From contig QZJX01000117.1 of the NCBI GenBank assembly GCA_003599395.1, positions 1 through 45,696 of the forward strand: a stretch of DNA of 45,696 nucleotides, read 5' to 3'. This stretch comes from Ignavibacteriales bacterium (GTDB lineage Bacteria > Bacteroidota > Ignavibacteria > Ignavibacteriales > Melioribacteraceae). Below the pieces are notes generated by a model. It ran no database searches. It was not told the DNA's origin and saw nothing but the letters and a program-made list of their open reading frames with translations. Numbering within the stretch: the first letter of the stretch is position 1; the number at the start of each line of letters is the position of its first letter. Positions 28,701-38,226 of the stretch are shown here, in pieces. The translations under genes were made by a program, and so were the position numbers.

Positions 28701-30743
28701 TTATATATTTTGTGGAAGTGTAATAATAAATTCTGATCCTTTCCCAAGTTCTGAATTAATTTTCAACTTCCCATTATGTTTTTGAATAAATTCTTTACAG
28801 AGACTTAGTCCAAGTCCAGTACCTTTTTCACCGGCAGTTCCCACTTGTGAGTTAACAAAATCTTCAGATAAAATAATTTTTTGATCCTTCGGGTCAATTC
28901 CTATTCCGGTATCAATTACTTTTATATTTACAAAATTATTCTTGATAACGGATGTAACAATAATCTTGCCTCCCACCTTATTAAACTTGATGGCGTTTGT
29001 TATTAAATTTCGAAAAACTATTTCCAGCATAGTCTTATCGGCTTTAATTACTTTTTGTTGAAGATCAGTTTCAATTATAATTGATTTATTCTTAAGCTGC
29101 GGATCAAGTGAATCAATTATTTCAGCAATAATGTTTTCTAAATTTAGGAGAGTAGGGGAGTATTCAATTTTGCCTCTTTTTGATGCCGATAAATTCAATA
29201 GATTCTCAAGCAGTGTATAAGTTTTTTTTGTGGTCTGGTCTAAGTTAGTAATTATTTGTTCTCTGTCTTCAGTTGAAAGTGTCTTATCTTTCAACAGATC
29301 TATTTGTCCCATCAATGAAAAGAACGGATTTCTCAAATCATGCGCGATTATAGAAAATAGTTTATCCTTAGTAGCGTTAAGCTGTTTCAATTCTTTATTA
29401 CGTTTTTTGTTTACTCTATACTTAAAAAGTACTGCAGACACAAGTATTAATAAAAACAGAATTGTTGTAATTAAATATCTTTCTTCTTGTTGTTGTAATT
29501 CAAGATTTCGGTTAATCTTTTCTAAATTTTGATTGATTGTAAATTTACTCTGTACTTCACTCAGTGTTTCAAATTGTTGTTTAGAATAAATCGAATCATA
29601 AACAGCAGTATATCTTTCAAAATGACTCTCAACCGAATCAACATCATTTATATTCAAGTAAAATTTTATGAATGCTTCATGAACCTCTAAAAGTTTTTGC
29701 GAGACTTTTAGCTTTCTAGCAATTTGCAAAGCTTCATTTAATTCACTTTTCCCTAAATTGATTTGTCTAAGTCTCGAATGCACTAATGCCTTTCCTAATA
29801 AATTACTTATAATACCATATTCATGATTTCTTTCTTGATTTAGCTTTATCGATTCATCATACATTTGAAGAGCTTCCTTATAATCACCGTAATGAGTATA
29901 GATATCTCCCAGCCCGTTATAATTGAATGCCATCCAACGTTTGTTATCCAGTTCTTGGTTGAGTTTAAGTGACTTTTGGAAAAAATTTAATGCTGTTTCG
30001 AACTCTTCATTATAAAAGTGAGTTAATGCGATTTCATAATAAGCCGATGCAATTCCGATTGCGTTATTAACTTTAATCCGAACTTCTAAAGCTTTGTAGA
30101 AATGTTCTAAAGCTAAGTCAAATTGTTTTTCAAATCGGTTAACTAATCCAAAGTTAATATGGCAATACGCAATACCGATTGAGTCATTTATACTTTGAAA
30201 TATTTTCATTGATAAGTTTGCATAATCTAAAGCGAGTGCGGAGTTACCCGTTAAATAATAAGCATCACCCAAATTGTTGTAAACATAACCGATGCTTGTC
30301 GAATCATTTGTCAATAAAGCAGCTTCAAGCGCTTTATGAAAATAAGGTATTGCTGCAGAATTGTTATATAAGTAATGAATGTTTATTGCACCGACAAAAT
30401 TCGAGGCACGTCCATATTCTTTTATTAACTTTAAACTGTCAGCTAAGTGGATTGCAATCTTACCGTATTTTATAGCGGATTCAGTATCTTTTTCGCGGAG
30501 ATTCCACGATAATTCTGTATAATAATTCACCTTCTGAATGGGAGAAAGATTCTGAACCTTATTGCTGATACTATCCGGCAGATCACCAGAAAATGCTAAT
30601 ACTTGTGTAATAAAAAATATTATAAAAATCGATTTGTGAATAAAGGGAATGTGCGGTTTGTAAAAAACTTTATAAAATAATTTTATGGTATTAGAATGAT
30701 GAAGTTTTCTGAAATTTCTTTTTATTTGGTAGTTGAATAACAA
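28701..30743 (-). CDS. TPR-repeat sensor histidine kinase (downstream paralogue)
   Basis: About 680 residues. A hydrophobic export segment (SIFIIFFITQVLAFSG) leads to a periplasmic tetratricopeptide-repeat region of roughly seven repeats (YVYNNLGDAYYLTGNSALALDYA and similar), one transmembrane helix (YLITTILFLLILVSAVLFKYR), a coiled linker, and a kinase core with the phospho-accepting His in FSIIAHDLRNPFFSLMG, NLITNAIKFN, DTGIGIDP and GTGLGLSL. No ATG lies in the 5' region. TTG 30743 is taken as the start because AAAGG lies about 8 bases upstream; TTG 30761 is the alternative. Either way the start lies inside the 3' end of the neighbouring kinase gene, suggesting translational coupling. This TPR-kinase class is common in Bacteroidota; the ligand is unknown. 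Confidence 0.85.
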   Translation of the reverse strand: MLFNYQIKRNFRKLHHSNTIKLFYKVFYKPHIPFIHKSIFIIFFITQVLAFSGDLPDSISNKVQNLSPIQKVNYYTELSWNLREKDTESAIKYGKIAIHLADSLKLIKEYGRASNFVGAINIHYLYNNSAAIPYFHKALEAALLTNDSTSIGYVYNNLGDAYYLTGNSALALDYANLSMKIFQSINDSIGIAYCHINFGLVNRFEKQFDLALEHFYKALEVRIKVNNAIGIASAYYEIALTHFYNEEFETALNFFQKSLKLNQELDNKRWMAFNYNGLGDIYTHYGDYKEALQMYDESIKLNQERNHEYGIISNLLGKALVHSRLRQINLGKSELNEALQIARKLKVSQKLLEVHEAFIKFYLNINDVDSVESHFERYTAVYDSIYSKQQFETLSEVQSKFTINQNLEKINRNLELQQQEERYLITTILFLLILVSAVLFKYRVNKKRNKELKQLNATKDKLFSIIAHDLRNPFFSLMGQIDLLKDKTLSTEDREQIITNLDQTTKKTYTLLENLLNLSASKRGKIEYSPTLLNLENIIAEIIDSLDPQLKNKSIIIETDLQQKVIKADKTMLEIVFRNLITNAIKFNKVGGKIIVTSVIKNNFVNIKVIDTGIGIDPKDQKIILSEDFVNSQVGTAGEKGTGLGLSLCKEFIQKHNGKLKINSELGKGSEFIITLPQNI

Positions 30744-32940
30744 ATTCTGAACCTTTCTCAATTGTGGAATTTACGGAAATTGTACCACCATGTATATCGA
30801 TAAACTCTTTGCATAATGCAAGTCCTAAACCTGTACCTTTTTCTCCGGCAGTGCCGGCTCTGGAACTAATGAATTCGACCGTAAATAAATTATTGCGCAT
30901 TTCCTCATCCATTCCAACACCATTGTCCTTAATGACAATAATATGTTCATCGTTATGATCATAAGTAGAAATAATAATCTGCCCTTTACTGTTGCTAAAT
31001 TTTATTGCGTTGGTTATCAAATTTCTAAGAACGATTTCCAGTAATGATTCATCAGCAAATATTGATTCAACCTTTATATCAAGATTTAGGGTGAGAGTTT
31101 TACTTTTAAGTTGTGAACTAAAACTATGTTTTAGATTCAATAAAAGCAATTTTATGTTAAAATGTGATGGTGCAAATTGAATTTTTTGAGTACGCGATTG
31201 TGATAAATTTAACAAGTTTTCTAAAAGTAAATAAGTATTGTGAGTTGTTCTATCCAGATCTTCGATGCATTGGTTTCTATCAACTTCATCAATCTGACCA
31301 TCTTTTAATAGTGAGATATAACCCATCAATGTAAAGAATGGATTTTTGAGATCGTGTGCAATAATCGAAAAAAGTTTTTCCTTAGCATTGTTAGAAATTT
31401 TTAACTCATTATTAATTTTCTCTAATTCGTCTTTTTGCTCTTCAATTACTTTATTCTGATTTTCTAATTCTTTATTGATTTCCTTTTTGCGTTTGTTAGT
31501 TCTATATAAAACAAAAGTGAAACTCACTAAAAATGCAATGATAGTTGAAAACCCGTAAATCAAAAATTTCTGTCTGTCGTTTTCAAATTTTTGCAGTACT
31601 AATTCGGCTCTTATATTTTGTGTGTCAAATTCTTCTTTCAAACGGGAGAGACGTCTTTCCATATCCGTATCCGTAATTCTTTCATGGTAATTCAGATATT
31701 CTTTAAATGCATTTAATGATTCTCTCGCCATGTTGCGTGAATCATACAATTCTCCTAAAGATTTGTAATTGTCTCTTAGCAGTGTAAGCTTGTTCATATT
31801 TTTTGAAAGTAAAATACTTTCAAGGAATAATAATTCGGCTTGTTTGAAATTTGATTCTTTTAGAGAAATCAAACCTAAGTGGTATTTTGCTTCTGCTGCA
31901 CGGATTAAATTATCATGCTTCTCAGAATAATCAAGCATTTGTAAAAAGTAATTTCGTGAATTATCAAAATCATTTTTTTTATAATAAGTTTCGCCCAATC
32001 CTTTTAAGGAGATTAAGATACCACCTACTGAATTTCCTTTTTCATAATTATACATTGCTTTATTAAAGTAAACGTCCGCTGAATCTAAATTCATTTTAAG
32101 GTATGTTGAACCAATATTTGAGTAAATATAACCGTATGTTGTGCTGGTTGGTTCTTTATCTGCATAGGTGAGACTTTCATCAAAATATTCTAATGCTTTT
32201 TCAAGCTGATTGGTTTCATTGTAAACCAAACCGATATTTGTCAAAATTAGCGCAGCACCGTCATTATCTTTTACTTCTTTCTGAATTTCGATAGACTTAA
32301 CAAAGTACTCAAGTGCCTTATCATAAAGAGCATAATGATAGTAAACAGTCCCAATGTTATTGAGAGTTGTAGCATAACTATCAATATCATCATGATTTTC
32401 TTTAAGGAGTAAAGATTTATAAAAATAACTAAGTGCACTATCAAAACGTGATACTTCCCAAAACATAAATCCAATGGAGTTAAGCACTAATGCTCTGTCA
32501 AAATCATATTCAGTTTTGGAAAAATACTGGGCGGATTTTTTATACGCATGTATAGCAGAATCTCGGTTTTGCATTTCCCGATAAACATTTGCCATCCTAA
32601 AATACCAACGAGCTAAATATTCATCGTTAAATTCATCTTCGTTCTTGCCAACTATCGAACTTAAAACCGAAAACGAGGAATCAATTTTTTTTTGATGATA
32701 GAGGTAACTGCCTTTAAGTAATTTAAATGATGGGAGTTCTTCGAATCGATTTGAATTTTCTATTCTATAAACTTCATCGAAGAAATTGGTGACTTTTGCT
32801 GAATCTCCTAAATCTTTCGCAATTTGTTCAAATATAAATTTATCGGCTTTTTTACCGGATAATGAATTTATGTCTTCTTTACACCCGATAAAAAATAAGA
32901 TTATCGCAAGCGAAATTATTATGGAAAAATTACGGCACAC
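30691..32940 (-). CDS. TPR-repeat lipoprotein sensor histidine kinase (upstream paralogue)
   Basis: A 749-residue kinase starting with GTG (no upstream ATG). The signal ends LFFIGC (Cys-20), matching a lipobox, so the N-terminus may be lipidated although the protein also has an internal transmembrane helix (FLIYGFSTIIAFLVSFTFVLY). Between them are about eight TPR units (NIGTVYYHYALYDKALEYFVKSIEIQ and similar). The cytoplasmic part has a coiled coil, His-529 in FSIIAHDLKNPFFTLMG, NLITNAIKFSN, DNGVGMDEE and GTGLGLAL. It is clearly paralogous to the next gene, which it overlaps by about 53 bases at its 3' end. It is divergent from the GH12 gene across a 204-base region, so it could share regulatory DNA with it. 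Confidence 0.88.
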   Translation of the reverse strand: MCRNFSIIISLAIILFFIGCKEDINSLSGKKADKFIFEQIAKDLGDSAKVTNFFDEVYRIENSNRFEELPSFKLLKGSYLYHQKKIDSSFSVLSSIVGKNEDEFNDEYLARWYFRMANVYREMQNRDSAIHAYKKSAQYFSKTEYDFDRALVLNSIGFMFWEVSRFDSALSYFYKSLLLKENHDDIDSYATTLNNIGTVYYHYALYDKALEYFVKSIEIQKEVKDNDGAALILTNIGLVYNETNQLEKALEYFDESLTYADKEPTSTTYGYIYSNIGSTYLKMNLDSADVYFNKAMYNYEKGNSVGGILISLKGLGETYYKKNDFDNSRNYFLQMLDYSEKHDNLIRAAEAKYHLGLISLKESNFKQAELLFLESILLSKNMNKLTLLRDNYKSLGELYDSRNMARESLNAFKEYLNYHERITDTDMERRLSRLKEEFDTQNIRAELVLQKFENDRQKFLIYGFSTIIAFLVSFTFVLYRTNKRKKEINKELENQNKVIEEQKDELEKINNELKISNNAKEKLFSIIAHDLKNPFFTLMGYISLLKDGQIDEVDRNQCIEDLDRTTHNTYLLLENLLNLSQSRTQKIQFAPSHFNIKLLLLNLKHSFSSQLKSKTLTLNLDIKVESIFADESLLEIVLRNLITNAIKFSNSKGQIIISTYDHNDEHIIVIKDNGVGMDEEMRNNLFTVEFISSRAGTAGEKGTGLGLALCKEFIDIHGGTISVNSTIEKGSEFVIQLPNKKKFQKTSSF

Positions 32941-33144
32941 AAATTGTCTCGTAAAAAGGTTGATCTTACTTTATTTATAAAAGATAAACATAAACTTTGA
33001 AAAAAATGAGCATCAATATCTACTGATTTACAATATATATTCGGCTAACTAATATTATCGAATAATTGGCAAAAAAGTTTAGTGATGAGTTATATCGATC
33101 AAAGAATTAATTCATTTTTTTAATTAAGTAGGGAAGAGATCGAC

Positions 33145-33954
33145 ATGCAAAAAGGAAGAAGTCAATTAATTATTATAATACTTTTATTATTTTCTGCTTC
33201 TCAACTCGCATATTGCAGTAGTAAAGGCGAGAATATTACCGAACCTCCGATTAATAACTCCGGAGTTGATACAACTTTTTGTGAAGATGGAACCTCATTA
33301 TTTTTTGATGAATTTATAATCGAAAATAATACATGGGGAAGAGGTACATTGACAAATTATTCACAATGTTCTTTCCTAAAAGAAGATGAAAGAAATGTTA
33401 TAATTGGTTGGGAATGGCAATGGCCGATCCAAAGTGGTGATAACGTTAAGGCTTACCCTGAAATAGTGTATGGCTGGAAACCATTTAGAAGTGAAAGTTC
33501 CACACAAGCTCTTCCAATAGAAGTTACATCTAATAATAAAATTATATCAAAATATGATGTTGTTAATTCGACGTTTAACGGTATCGGAAATCTTGCTTAT
33601 GATATCTGGATTACAAATTCACCTACACCAAATGCAAGCAACATTACAAGAGAAATTATGATCTGGGTTAAAAACTATGGACAAGCTGCCGGCGGAAGTA
33701 AAGTAAATGAAGTGGATATCGATGGAATCAAATATGATTTTTATAAAGCCGACTGGGATTGGACTTACCTTGCCTTTGTAAATTCATCAGGTCATGATAT
33801 CACCGAAGTCAACATACATAATTTTATAAAATATTTGTTAACTGAAAATTATATAACAGAAGAAGAGTTCGTGTCTTCAATTGAATTCGGTAACGAAATT
33901 ATTGAAGGTACCGGTAAAACCGAGATCGTTAATTATCAAGTAATCATAGAGTAA
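33145..33954 (+). CDS. GH12 family endo-beta-glucanase, probable lipoprotein
   Basis: A 269-residue protein with an export signal ending QLAYC|SSKGEN (Cys-24), probably a lipoprotein although Tyr before Cys is unusual. The mature domain has the GH12 jelly-roll landmarks: NTWGRGTLTNYSQCSF, YPEIVYGWKPF, AYDIWIT, nucleophile Glu-170 in REIMIWVKNYG, and acid/base Glu-251 in SIEFGNEIIEGTG. GH12 enzymes cut beta-1,4 glucans including xyloglucan, mixed-linkage glucan and cellulose; sequence does not settle which. GH3 follows 122 bases downstream. TTGG-like sequence near 33066 resembles only the -24 half of a sigma54 promoter. Ribosome site AGGGAAGAG precedes the ATG. Confidence 0.88.
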   Translation: MQKGRSQLIIIILLLFSASQLAYCSSKGENITEPPINNSGVDTTFCEDGTSLFFDEFIIENNTWGRGTLTNYSQCSFLKEDERNVIIGWEWQWPIQSGDNVKAYPEIVYGWKPFRSESSTQALPIEVTSNNKIISKYDVVNSTFNGIGNLAYDIWITNSPTPNASNITREIMIWVKNYGQAAGGSKVNEVDIDGIKYDFYKADWDWTYLAFVNSSGHDITEVNIHNFIKYLLTENYITEEEFVSSIEFGNEIIEGTGKTEIVNYQVIIE

Positions 33955-33977
33955 TTTTATCATTTATATAATTTGTT

Positions 33978-33994
33978 GTTATCAAAATGATAAC
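33978..33994. promoter_or_regulatory. 17-bp palindrome upstream of GH3 (candidate operator/enhancer)
   Basis: GTTATCA-AAA-TGATAAC, perfect 7-base arms about a 3-base centre, ending 82 bases before the GH3 ATG. The 16-base string TTATCAAAATGATAAC recurs exactly at 42489-42504 upstream of the GH5 gene. Recurrence before two exported beta-glucan enzymes, and the lack of a T-run, favour a protein-binding site over a terminator. The sigma54 regulator encoded at 41030 is the nearest candidate binder. Confidence 0.6.
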
Positions 33995-34076
33995 TAAATC
34001 TAACTTTTCAGAATATGAGAAAGTTGATATCTGCAAATAGCTATAAAATTAATTACCATTTAATAACGAGACGAAA

Positions 34077-36281
34077 ATGAAAACTCCAACTAGAATTTTA
34101 GTTTTATTTTGTTTGTTAACTCTACTTGTGCAAGGACAAAACAATATCGAGGAAAAGATTGAAAATTTGCTTTCGAAAATGACAATTGATGAAAAGATCG
34201 GACAGCTTCAACAAGGATTTAATGGAAGTGATAATATCAAAAATGGGATTGTAAATGGAAAATTTGGTTCATTCTTAAATGCCGGAGATATTGAAACAAA
34301 AATCGAGTATCAAAAATTAGCAGTTAATGAAAGCCGTTTGGGAATCCCATTGATATTTGGACGTGATGTGATCCATGGATATAGAACAGTATTTCCTATT
34401 CCACTAGGACAGTCTGCCACTTGGAATCCTGACTTAGTTAAAAAAGCTGCTGAGATTGCCGCATATGAAGCTTCGGAACAAGGAATACATTGGACATTTG
34501 CACCAATGATCGACATTGCACGTGATCCGAGATGGGGAAGAATTGCAGAATCGCCCGGTGAGGATCCGTATTTAGTAAGTGTGATGGCAAAAGCAATGGT
34601 AGAAGGATTTCAAGGTGAAAGTTTATCAAATAAAAATTCTATTGCAGCTTGTGCAAAACATTTTGTCGGTTATGGAGCTGCCGAAGGTGGAAGAGATTAC
34701 AACACAACTTTAATTCCAGAGAATGAATTGAGAAATATTTACTTAAGACCTTTCAAAGCAGCTAAAGATGCCGGTGTTGCAACTTACATGTCGGCTTTCA
34801 ACGACTTAAATGGAGTTCCAACTTCGGGAAATAAATTTACTTTAAAACAAGTTCTGAGAAACGAATGGGGATTTGACGGTTTTGTTGTAAGTGATTGGGG
34901 TTCAATGGTCGAAATGATAAACCATGGATACTGCGAATCTGAAACTGATGTCGCAAAAGTTGCAATTGAAGCCGGTGTGGATATGGAAATGGTATCACAA
35001 GCTTATGCAAATGAATTAAAGAAACTTATAGAAGAAGGACTCGTTGATATCGAATATTTGAACACTGCTGTTAAGAATATACTTCGTGTAAAATTTCGAT
35101 TGGGATTATTCGATAATCCTTTCCCGGATTATGAAGGTGAATCAGCATTATTAAAAAGCGAAAATCTTGAATTTGCAAAAAAAGTCGCACATGAAAGTTT
35201 AGTTCTGCTTAAAAATGATAATGTTTTACCGCTTTCAAATACTTTAAATAAAATCGCAGTGATTGGACCACTTGCTAATTCCGGGAGAGATCAAAACGGT
35301 ACATGGGCACCTGATGGAAAAAGCGAGGATGCGGTAACTCCACTTACAGCCTTAAGAGAAAGATTCAACGATAGAATAGTTTATGAAGCTGGATTGAAAA
35401 CAAGCAGATCAACTGATATAGATAATGATGCTGTATTAAAAGCTGTTCAACAATCGGATGTAGTTTTGCTGTTTGTAGGTGAGGAAGAGATCATTGCCGG
35501 AGAAGCCAAGAGCAGAGCTTTTCTGAACTTCCCGGGAAAACAAAAGGAATTAATTGAGTTAGTATCACAATCTAAAAAACCCACAATAATGATAATTCTT
35601 GCTGGCAGACCTTTAACATTTTCTGCTGAGGCTGAATTGGTGGATGCAATATTATTTGCATGGCATCCGGGAACAATGGGCGGGCCGGCAATTGCTGATG
35701 TTTTATTTGGTGATTATTCACCTTCCGGGAAGTTACCCGTAACATTCCCAAGAACGGTTGGTCAGGTACCTTATTACTATAATCATAGAAATACGGGCAG
35801 ACCGGCGCCAATTACGTACGAAGCAGATATTCCGCTCGGAACTCCGCTTAATCCAAAAGATTTTGTTTCAAATTATCTGGACGTTCCAAATAGTCCGGGG
35901 TATCCGTTTGGGTTTGGTCTTTCTTATGCTGAATTCGAGTACGATGATTTAAGTCTATCTTCAACAAAAATCGCTCCCGAAGAAAATATTTTAGTTTCTT
36001 TAGAGGTTACAAATAAATCCGATATTCAAGCTGATGAAATTATTCAACTTTATATTCGTGATAGAGTAGGTAGCATTACAAGGCCTGTCAAAGAATTAAA
36101 AGATTTTAAGAAGGAAACTTTTTCTCCTAATGAAACCAAAATAATTACATTTACTATAGATAAAGAGGATTTATCATTCTACAATTATGAAAATAAATTA
36201 GTTGTTGAACCCGGTAAATTTGATATTTGGGTCGGACCAAATTCAGCTGAAGGTTTACATGCTGAGTTTATTGTAAAATAA
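34077..36281 (+). CDS. GH3 beta-glucosidase, exported (BglX-like)
   Basis: A 734-residue protein with signal peptide (MKTPTRILVLFCLLTLLVQGQ). Domain order is that of BglX-type GH3: TIM barrel with IPLIFGRDVIHGYRTVFPIPLG, EDPYLVSVMAKAMVEGFQG, KHFVGYGAAEGGRDYN, and nucleophile Asp-273 in GFVVSDWGSM; then the alpha/beta sandwich (ALRERF... VLLFVGEEEIIAGEAKSRAFLNFPG) and a C-terminal fibronectin-III-like domain (NKSDIQADEIIQLYIRDRVGSITRPVKELKDFKK). It would act in the periplasm or outside, releasing glucose from oligosaccharides made by the GH12/GH5 enzymes. The stop is 2 bases from the end of the convergent SurA-like gene. A palindromic site precedes it. Confidence 0.93.
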   Translation: MKTPTRILVLFCLLTLLVQGQNNIEEKIENLLSKMTIDEKIGQLQQGFNGSDNIKNGIVNGKFGSFLNAGDIETKIEYQKLAVNESRLGIPLIFGRDVIHGYRTVFPIPLGQSATWNPDLVKKAAEIAAYEASEQGIHWTFAPMIDIARDPRWGRIAESPGEDPYLVSVMAKAMVEGFQGESLSNKNSIAACAKHFVGYGAAEGGRDYNTTLIPENELRNIYLRPFKAAKDAGVATYMSAFNDLNGVPTSGNKFTLKQVLRNEWGFDGFVVSDWGSMVEMINHGYCESETDVAKVAIEAGVDMEMVSQAYANELKKLIEEGLVDIEYLNTAVKNILRVKFRLGLFDNPFPDYEGESALLKSENLEFAKKVAHESLVLLKNDNVLPLSNTLNKIAVIGPLANSGRDQNGTWAPDGKSEDAVTPLTALRERFNDRIVYEAGLKTSRSTDIDNDAVLKAVQQSDVVLLFVGEEEIIAGEAKSRAFLNFPGKQKELIELVSQSKKPTIMIILAGRPLTFSAEAELVDAILFAWHPGTMGGPAIADVLFGDYSPSGKLPVTFPRTVGQVPYYYNHRNTGRPAPITYEADIPLGTPLNPKDFVSNYLDVPNSPGYPFGFGLSYAEFEYDDLSLSSTKIAPEENILVSLEVTNKSDIQADEIIQLYIRDRVGSITRPVKELKDFKKETFSPNETKIITFTIDKEDLSFYNYENKLVVEPGKFDIWVGPNSAEGLHAEFIVK

Positions 36282-36283
36282 TT

Positions 36284-38095
36284 TTATAACGGATTTTGAA
36301 TTTCATTTTTATATTGGAAATACCATTCATAAAATAAATTTAAGAAGGGGGCTGCGGTACTTTGTCCCCCAAATCCGTATAATCTGTAAATTAAAGTCGG
36401 CACTTCTGTTACTTTTATCGGAATTAAAGTAGATTCATTTACTTTCAAATCATATTTCTTTGCTAATTCAACGGTCTCATCGGTGATCAGTTTGTTTAGC
36501 TTTTTGTAGTAAAGTAATTCCCTCTGCAGATCGACTTGTAACTTGTTTTTATCAATACTCGATAATGTCTTTTCTTCAACTGCATTTAATTTTATAATTG
36601 AATAACCTTCGGCTTTTACAATTGGTCCGTAAATTTCATCCACTTCCAAGTTATCTATGATATCGATCAAACTGCCGAATATGTTAATGGGCTGCATAGA
36701 ATCGGATCTAACAATCATTTGCTCGGGTAGGTTAAGTTCACTTATAATATCTTCAAATTCTTTACCGGTTTCTGATTGTGTTAGTACATACTGAGCTTGA
36801 TTTAAGTTGCTCAATTTTATTTCAGTTAAATCTACAAACTTTGTTGTAATTGTTGAATCAAGTAGAGAAGACATATGCTCTTCAATTTCTCTCTCTGATA
36901 TAACAATTTTTTTATTATATGTATTCCTCAACAATTGAGCGAGATAATTGTCCTTCCACATTTTAAGTTCATCTTGGATTTCCGGAAGCGCATCAATATT
37001 CAGCTTGTAAGCTTCACGCGCAACAAATTCGTTTTTAATAAATTCTCTTAAATCTGAATTAAGGGCAACTCTTACCGAATTCAAATCGGTTCCACTCGAC
37101 TTAAAGTTCATAAATAACAAATAGTGGAGAAATTCATTTAGCGAAATTGGATTCGTTGTAAACTTTATAAAATCCTTACTCTTTTCTTGAGACGAAATAG
37201 CTTTAATAATTTTGTTAATATCGGATTCATAAAGTATATAGAAGTCATTTATTTGATCGACGAATTTTTCGGTTAATCTATCTGACAATTTTTGCGATAA
37301 TAATTCAAACAAATCACGATCGGTATTTACATTTTTGTCACTTAACAATTCACGCAGATAATTAGATAATAATTCTTTCTTTTTTCGCTCTTCCAAAATT
37401 TTATTAATCGATGAATATAGTTTCTCTTTAGTACCTAACCTTTCAGCGGTTAACTCAATTTTATCTTTCAGATAATAAATCACCCAACCAATTTCGGAAT
37501 AAATCGGTTCCGAATATTCTCCGATATTCAATCTAAAGAGTGAATCTTCAATCGACTCTTGCATCTGACCAAATAATAGTGGAATAGGTTCGGGTTGTTC
37601 AACTCTTTCTGGACGATTAATTAACAGTGAATCTATTGAGGTAAAAGCAAGTAAGGAATAAAGAGAATCAATTTCCGTTTTGGATTTGCTGAATAAAAAA
37701 TTGAATCGTAATTCATATCTGCATTTCTGCAAAGCTGCATTGAATTCTTGATTAGAGATGGTTGATTTTTCTTCAATCTCCCTCTTAAATAATGCATCAC
37801 GAACAAGTTGTTTCTCCAAATTTTTTACGTACTGATTGAAAGAGTAGTTTGTATCAAGTTGCAAATTGTGAGCTTCTTTTGCCCAAAGTTTTTCCGCAAT
37901 TAGCGTATGGAGAAAATGAACTTTTTGAGAATCAACATCGAATGAAGAGTGTATTCTCGGTGTGAGTTCAAATCTTTTTACAAATTCATCAACAGTTAAA
38001 AATTCGTCTGCTATTTCGGCAATCACATTTTCTTGTGAGCTGATCTGTGCTTGAAAAAGAGAAAAAAACAATATTACAGTAAAAATATATTTCAT
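36284..38095 (-). CDS. SurA-like periplasmic chaperone with two parvulin-like segments
   Basis: About 603 residues. I start at ATG 38095 (MKYIFTVILFFSLFQAQISSQ, a clean signal peptide with AGAAAG just upstream) rather than the upstream ATG at 38161, which would put 22 residues before the signal. The mature protein begins VIAEIADEFLTVDEFVKRFE, similar to the ITAEEF start of the protein at 1980. Two PPIC-like regions are visible, about 140-230 (ending NIGEYSEPIYSEIGWVIYYLKD) and about 415-520 (ending DEIYGPIVKAEGYSIIKLN), within long helices. Chaperone/isomerase function is inferred from this architecture. It is divergent from a sugar-binding-protein gene, repeating the SurA-like + binding-protein pairing seen at 1980-4930. 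Confidence 0.7.
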   Translation of the reverse strand: MKYIFTVILFFSLFQAQISSQENVIAEIADEFLTVDEFVKRFELTPRIHSSFDVDSQKVHFLHTLIAEKLWAKEAHNLQLDTNYSFNQYVKNLEKQLVRDALFKREIEEKSTISNQEFNAALQKCRYELRFNFLFSKSKTEIDSLYSLLAFTSIDSLLINRPERVEQPEPIPLLFGQMQESIEDSLFRLNIGEYSEPIYSEIGWVIYYLKDKIELTAERLGTKEKLYSSINKILEERKKKELLSNYLRELLSDKNVNTDRDLFELLSQKLSDRLTEKFVDQINDFYILYESDINKIIKAISSQEKSKDFIKFTTNPISLNEFLHYLLFMNFKSSGTDLNSVRVALNSDLREFIKNEFVAREAYKLNIDALPEIQDELKMWKDNYLAQLLRNTYNKKIVISEREIEEHMSSLLDSTITTKFVDLTEIKLSNLNQAQYVLTQSETGKEFEDIISELNLPEQMIVRSDSMQPINIFGSLIDIIDNLEVDEIYGPIVKAEGYSIIKLNAVEEKTLSSIDKNKLQVDLQRELLYYKKLNKLITDETVELAKKYDLKVNESTLIPIKVTEVPTLIYRLYGFGGQSTAAPFLNLFYEWYFQYKNEIQNPL

Positions 38096-38174
38096 CTTTC
38101 TAACATACTCTCTGATAATTTGTATGCAAAATAAGAAATTCGAAATATTAAATTGCTGCACAAGATTAATTTTT

Positions 38175-38186
38175 CATAAATTTATG
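38175..38186. promoter_or_regulatory. 12-bp palindrome in a divergent promoter region
   Basis: CATAAATTTATG is a perfect palindrome between the divergent SurA-like and binding-protein genes, about 40 bases before the latter's ATG. It could be an operator, but AT-rich palindromes of this size are expected by chance now and then. Confidence 0.2.
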
Positions 38187-38226
38187 GAGAATAAATGTTT
38201 GCTTATTTTTCATTTTTTAGGTTGAT

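Noticed and set aside
33066-33081. TTGGCA-rich sigma54 promoter before GH12
   Set aside because: The -24 half is good, but the -12 half reads TTTA instead of TTGC, so I do not list it as a feature.
33978-33994. Palindrome after the GH12 stop read as an intrinsic terminator
   Set aside because: The stem is almost all A/T, the loop is 3 bases and no T-run follows; the exact recurrence before GH5 fits a binding site better.
38096-38161. Upstream ATG start for the minus-strand SurA-like protein
   Set aside because: It adds 22 residues before a complete signal peptide that begins at the internal ATG with its own AGAAAG.
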